Shown piece after piece: positions 5,751 to 8,180 of a DNA stretch of 8,180 bases (positions within the stretch are counted from its first letter, which is position 1; every line of letters starts with the position of its first letter). Position numbers and translations under genes: made by a program. Origin of the DNA: an uncultured Oribacterium sp. (lineage in GTDB: Bacteria; Bacillota; Clostridia; Lachnospirales; Lachnospiraceae). The stretch spans positions 1 through 8,180 of the forward strand of contig CAKQWR010000090.1 in the NCBI GenBank assembly GCA_934279105.1. Direction: 5' to 3'. The notes beneath the pieces are model-generated. The model searched no databases. It saw only the letters and a list, made by a program, of their open reading frames with translations, and was not told the DNA's origin.

Positions 5751-5764
5751 AAAGGGAGGTAAAT

Positions 5765-6700
5765 GTGAAAAAATATGTAACAAAACGAGTTTTAACCTCG
5801 ATCTTCACTCTCCTCGTCATTTTACTGGTGCTCTTTATCCTGATGCAGATGATGCCGGGATCTCCTTTCAATGATGAGAAGCTGAACGATGCACAGCGTG
5901 CCGCACTCTATGCGAAATATGGCCTCGACCAGCCTGTCACGGTTCAGTTCTTCCGTTATGTAAAGAATATGCTGACCGGCGATTTCGGTGTCAGCTATAA
6001 TATTTCGAAGAATACCCCGATTTCACAGCTCATCGCAACTCGTCTTCCGATTTCTATCCGCATCGGTGGTGCTGCTGTAAGCATTGGCGCCGTAGTTGGT
6101 CTCGTCCTCGGTCTCATCGCTGCTCTTCGCCACGACACCTGGGTAGATACACTGTGTACTGTGATTTCGGTAATCGGCGTTTCTGTGCCGTCGTATGTAT
6201 TCGCATTACTCCTGAGCTATCAGCTTGGTTTTAATATGAAGCTTTTCCCTATGCTGTTTGATGCGAAACGGGCACTGTCCTCAAGCGTGCTTCCGAGTCT
6301 TTCTCTTTCGATGTTTACGATGGCTTCCATCGCACGATTTACGCGTTCAGAGATGCTCGAGGTCCTCGACAGCGATTATATGCTGCTCGCTGAGTCAAAA
6401 GGAATCTCCGGATTTGCGTTGATTTTCCGTCACGCTCTTCGAAATGCGCTGATTCCGATCATTACCGTACTGGCACCGTTAATCGTCGACCTCATGACGG
6501 GTTCACTCGTCGTCGAGAAAATTTTCGCGATTCCAGGTGTTGGCTCGCTGCTGGTCAATGCGATTCAGTCAAACGACTACAATGTCGTCATTTCCCTCGC
6601 ATTCATTTATTCTGCGATGTACATCGGCATCATGCTCGTCGTTGATATCCTCTATGGCATCATCGATCCACGTATAAGACTTGCAAAGGACGGTAAATAA
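5765..6700 (+). CDS. oppB: Peptide ABC transporter permease, OppB/DppB type
   Basis: This is one of two membrane subunits of the peptide importer, 311 aa, normal for the family. It starts with GTG at 5765, preceded by the strong site GGGAGG (5754-5759) five bases away. The ATG at 5763 cannot be used for this protein because TGA follows at once. The hydrophobic N-terminal helix (about 9-30) leads to the PGSPF element and the GDFGVSY motif (72-78) typical of OppB. Further membrane segments are near 98-120, 133-156, 173-191, 229-250 and 274-300. The cytoplasmic EAA loop is at about 208-230 (AESKG, then HALRNALIP), which docks on the ATPase. The C-terminus YGIIDPRIR (297-305) is characteristic. 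The next permease gene begins two bases after the stop codon. Peptide import is the likely role, though dipeptide or nickel systems share this family. Confidence 0.93.
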   Translation: MKKYVTKRVLTSIFTLLVILLVLFILMQMMPGSPFNDEKLNDAQRAALYAKYGLDQPVTVQFFRYVKNMLTGDFGVSYNISKNTPISQLIATRLPISIRIGGAAVSIGAVVGLVLGLIAALRHDTWVDTLCTVISVIGVSVPSYVFALLLSYQLGFNMKLFPMLFDAKRALSSSVLPSLSLSMFTMASIARFTRSEMLEVLDSDYMLLAESKGISGFALIFRHALRNALIPIITVLAPLIVDLMTGSLVVEKIFAIPGVGSLLVNAIQSNDYNVVISLAFIYSAMYIGIMLVVDILYGIIDPRIRLAKDGK

Positions 6701-6702
6701 TT

Positions 6703-7782
6703 ATGTTTGGAAAGAAAAAGCAGTTGCTTACAGCGCAGGTAGCTGGCACAGGCAGCGTTTATGTTCCCGTCGACAGTGACTTCGTACGGAAGGACAACGC
6801 CGGCGAGATTGCCATCGATACAAACTTCGCCTCTCAGTCATTCTGGAAGGATGTGACGACTCGTTTTCTGCATAAGAAGAGTGCGGTGATTGGTCTGATT
6901 TTCGTAATCTTTATTACATTGATGGCCATGATCGGACCGAAGCTCAGTGGATACAGCTATTCAGCGCAGAATCTCCAGATGAAAAACCTTGCACCACGTA
7001 TGCAGGTGATTGAGAATCTCGGTATCCTTGATGGTTCCGAGAAGATGAAGACCACCACCGGTACGAAGCTCGTGAACGAGTATGCAGCGAAGAAGCTCTA
7101 TGATACCTTCTACTGGTTCGGTACCGATCGTTATGGCCGTGACATTTTCACGAGAACTTGGTCCGGCACCCGTGTTTCACTGATCATCGCCTTCGCGGCA
7201 ACCATCATTGACATGGTCATCGGTATGTCCTATGGATTGATTTCCGGCTACTTTGGTGGAAAGATCGATATCATCATGCAGCGTATCCTCGAGATCATGA
7301 ATGGTATCCCGCGACTCGTCATCGTGACCCTGTTACTCCTTGTATTAAAGCCTGGTATGGTGACGATTATTTTTGCATTGATGCTGACCGAGTGGGTCGG
7401 TATGAGCCGTATCGCCCGTGCGGAGATGCTGAAGCTGAAGGAGCAGGAGTTCGTACTCGCATCGAGAACCCTCGGTGCCGGTCCGTTCCATATCATATTC
7501 AAAGAGATTCTTCCGAACATCATCGGACCGATCATTACGCAGGTTATGTTCTCCATTCCGACCGCCATCTTCACCGAGGCGTTCCTGAGCTTCGTCGGAT
7601 TAGGTATTCCGGTTCCGCAGTGTTCTCTTGGATCCCTGATTTCCGATGGCTATAACAGCTTTACGACTCATCCATATCAGATCATCCCGCCGATCATCGT
7701 CATGGCGCTTCTGATGCTTTCGTTCAATCTGATCGCCGATGGCCTCCGTGAAGCACTCGATCCTAAGATGAAGGAGATGTAA
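6703..7782 (+). CDS. oppC: Peptide ABC transporter permease, OppC/DppC type
   Basis: This is the second membrane subunit, pairing with the upstream permease, 359 aa. A hydrophilic N-terminal region of about 58 residues precedes the first membrane helix (about 60-78), longer than in short DppC proteins. An external segment (about 80-135) leads to the OppC hallmark WFGTDRYGRDIFTR (138-151) and GTRVSL (155-160). The remaining helices are near 160-181, 203-216, 219-234, 271-300 and 326-345. The EAA loop is at about 251-272 (VLASRTLGAG to EILPN), the contact with the ATPase. It ends with the usual DGLREALDPKM (346-356). AAAGGA (6685-6690), inside the end of the preceding gene, is 12 bases from the ATG, rather far, so translational coupling with the upstream permease is likely. 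Confidence 0.93.
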   Translation: MFGKKKQLLTAQVAGTGSVYVPVDSDFVRKDNAGEIAIDTNFASQSFWKDVTTRFLHKKSAVIGLIFVIFITLMAMIGPKLSGYSYSAQNLQMKNLAPRMQVIENLGILDGSEKMKTTTGTKLVNEYAAKKLYDTFYWFGTDRYGRDIFTRTWSGTRVSLIIAFAATIIDMVIGMSYGLISGYFGGKIDIIMQRILEIMNGIPRLVIVTLLLLVLKPGMVTIIFALMLTEWVGMSRIARAEMLKLKEQEFVLASRTLGAGPFHIIFKEILPNIIGPIITQVMFSIPTAIFTEAFLSFVGLGIPVPQCSLGSLISDGYNSFTTHPYQIIPPIIVMALLMLSFNLIADGLREALDPKMKEM

Positions 7783-7783
7783 G

Positions 7784-8180
7784 ATGGCACAGCATGAAGA
7801 GAAAATTCTCGAGATAAAGAATCTCGACATCAGCTTTAAAACGACCGCTGGTATGGTCCATGCCATCCGCGGTGTCGACATCGACCTCTATAAAGGAGAA
7901 ACCGTCGCTGTCGTCGGTGAATCCGGCTCCGGTAAGTCGGTAACGATGAAGGCCGCCATGGGTATCCTCGCAAAGAATGCGACGGTTAATGCAGGCTCCA
8001 TCAAATTCACCTATACCCATGCCAATGGACAGAAAGAGACCGTTGAAATCCTCGAAAAGGATAAAAAGTGGATTCGTACCCATATCAATGGTAAGCGTAT
8101 CTCTATGGTATTCCAGGACCCGATGACCTCCCTCGATCCGACGATGAACATCGGAAAGCAGATCATGGAGGGTATGATCT
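7784..8180 (+). CDS. oppD: Peptide ABC transporter ATP-binding protein, OppD/DppD type (3' end outside window)
   Basis: This is an open frame of 132 complete codons running off the window end. It encodes the start of the cytoplasmic ATPase that drives the importer. Walker A is GESGSGKS (45-52), and the Q loop is at Q111 within MVFQDPMTSLDP (108-119), the wording typical of OppD/DppD ATPases. The signature motif, Walker B and the C-terminal oligopeptide-transporter tail lie beyond the window. The segment between beta strands (about 74-100) is somewhat long and charged. AAGGAG (7771-7776) overlaps the last codons of the preceding permease, seven bases before the ATG, and only one base separates the two genes, showing operon membership. 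A second ATPase (OppF type) would be expected downstream. Confidence 0.92.
   Translation, partial: MAQHEEKILEIKNLDISFKTTAGMVHAIRGVDIDLYKGETVAVVGESGSGKSVTMKAAMGILAKNATVNAGSIKFTYTHANGQKETVEILEKDKKWIRTHINGKRISMVFQDPMTSLDPTMNIGKQIMEGMI

Overview
The window reads as ordinary chromosomal DNA of a Gram-positive, clostridia-like bacterium, with a Lachnospiraceae-type member as the best guess. This is inferred from strong AAGGAG/GGGAGG ribosome binding sites, a lipoprotein solute-binding protein with a Thr/Ala/Glu-rich tether, the A-B-C-D order of the peptide-transport genes, and moderate G+C with AT-rich promoter regions. No marker fixes the genus. All genes lie on the + strand; antisense open frames look like shadows.

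Layout. (1) 1-107: the 3' part of a tRNA-Trp (anticodon CCA at 30-32; first three bases outside the window), followed by a textbook terminator. (2) 171-1388: an MBL-fold metallohydrolase with a C-terminal winged-helix-like tail, closed by a strong terminator. (3) 1429-3475: a Uup-type ABC-F ATPase of the ribosome-associated class, closed by a very long, imperfect terminator hairpin. (4) 3476-3766: a gene-free, AT-rich regulatory region with two candidate promoters, three dyads and a hairpin that would sit at the very 5' end of the main transcript. (5) 3767-8180: a peptide (opp/dpp-type) ABC importer: lipoprotein binding protein, two permeases, and the first 132 codons of an ATPase cut by the window end.

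The transporter is split by a 276-base gap (5489-5764). It holds a GC-rich hairpin, a TTCGAA-based dyad, a candidate internal promoter, a palindrome at its predicted start point, and two tandem leader hairpins just before the GTG start of the first permease. This fits a design in which the binding protein is made in excess over the membrane complex, with separate control of the downstream genes. The permeases and ATPase are tightly packed (2-base and 1-base gaps), so they are probably translated from one message.

No clearly new system is present in the coding genes. The observations most worth following are in the non-coding DNA: the promoter/operator architecture and 5' hairpin before the binding protein, the structured leader before the permease, and the elaborate hairpin after the ABC-F gene.
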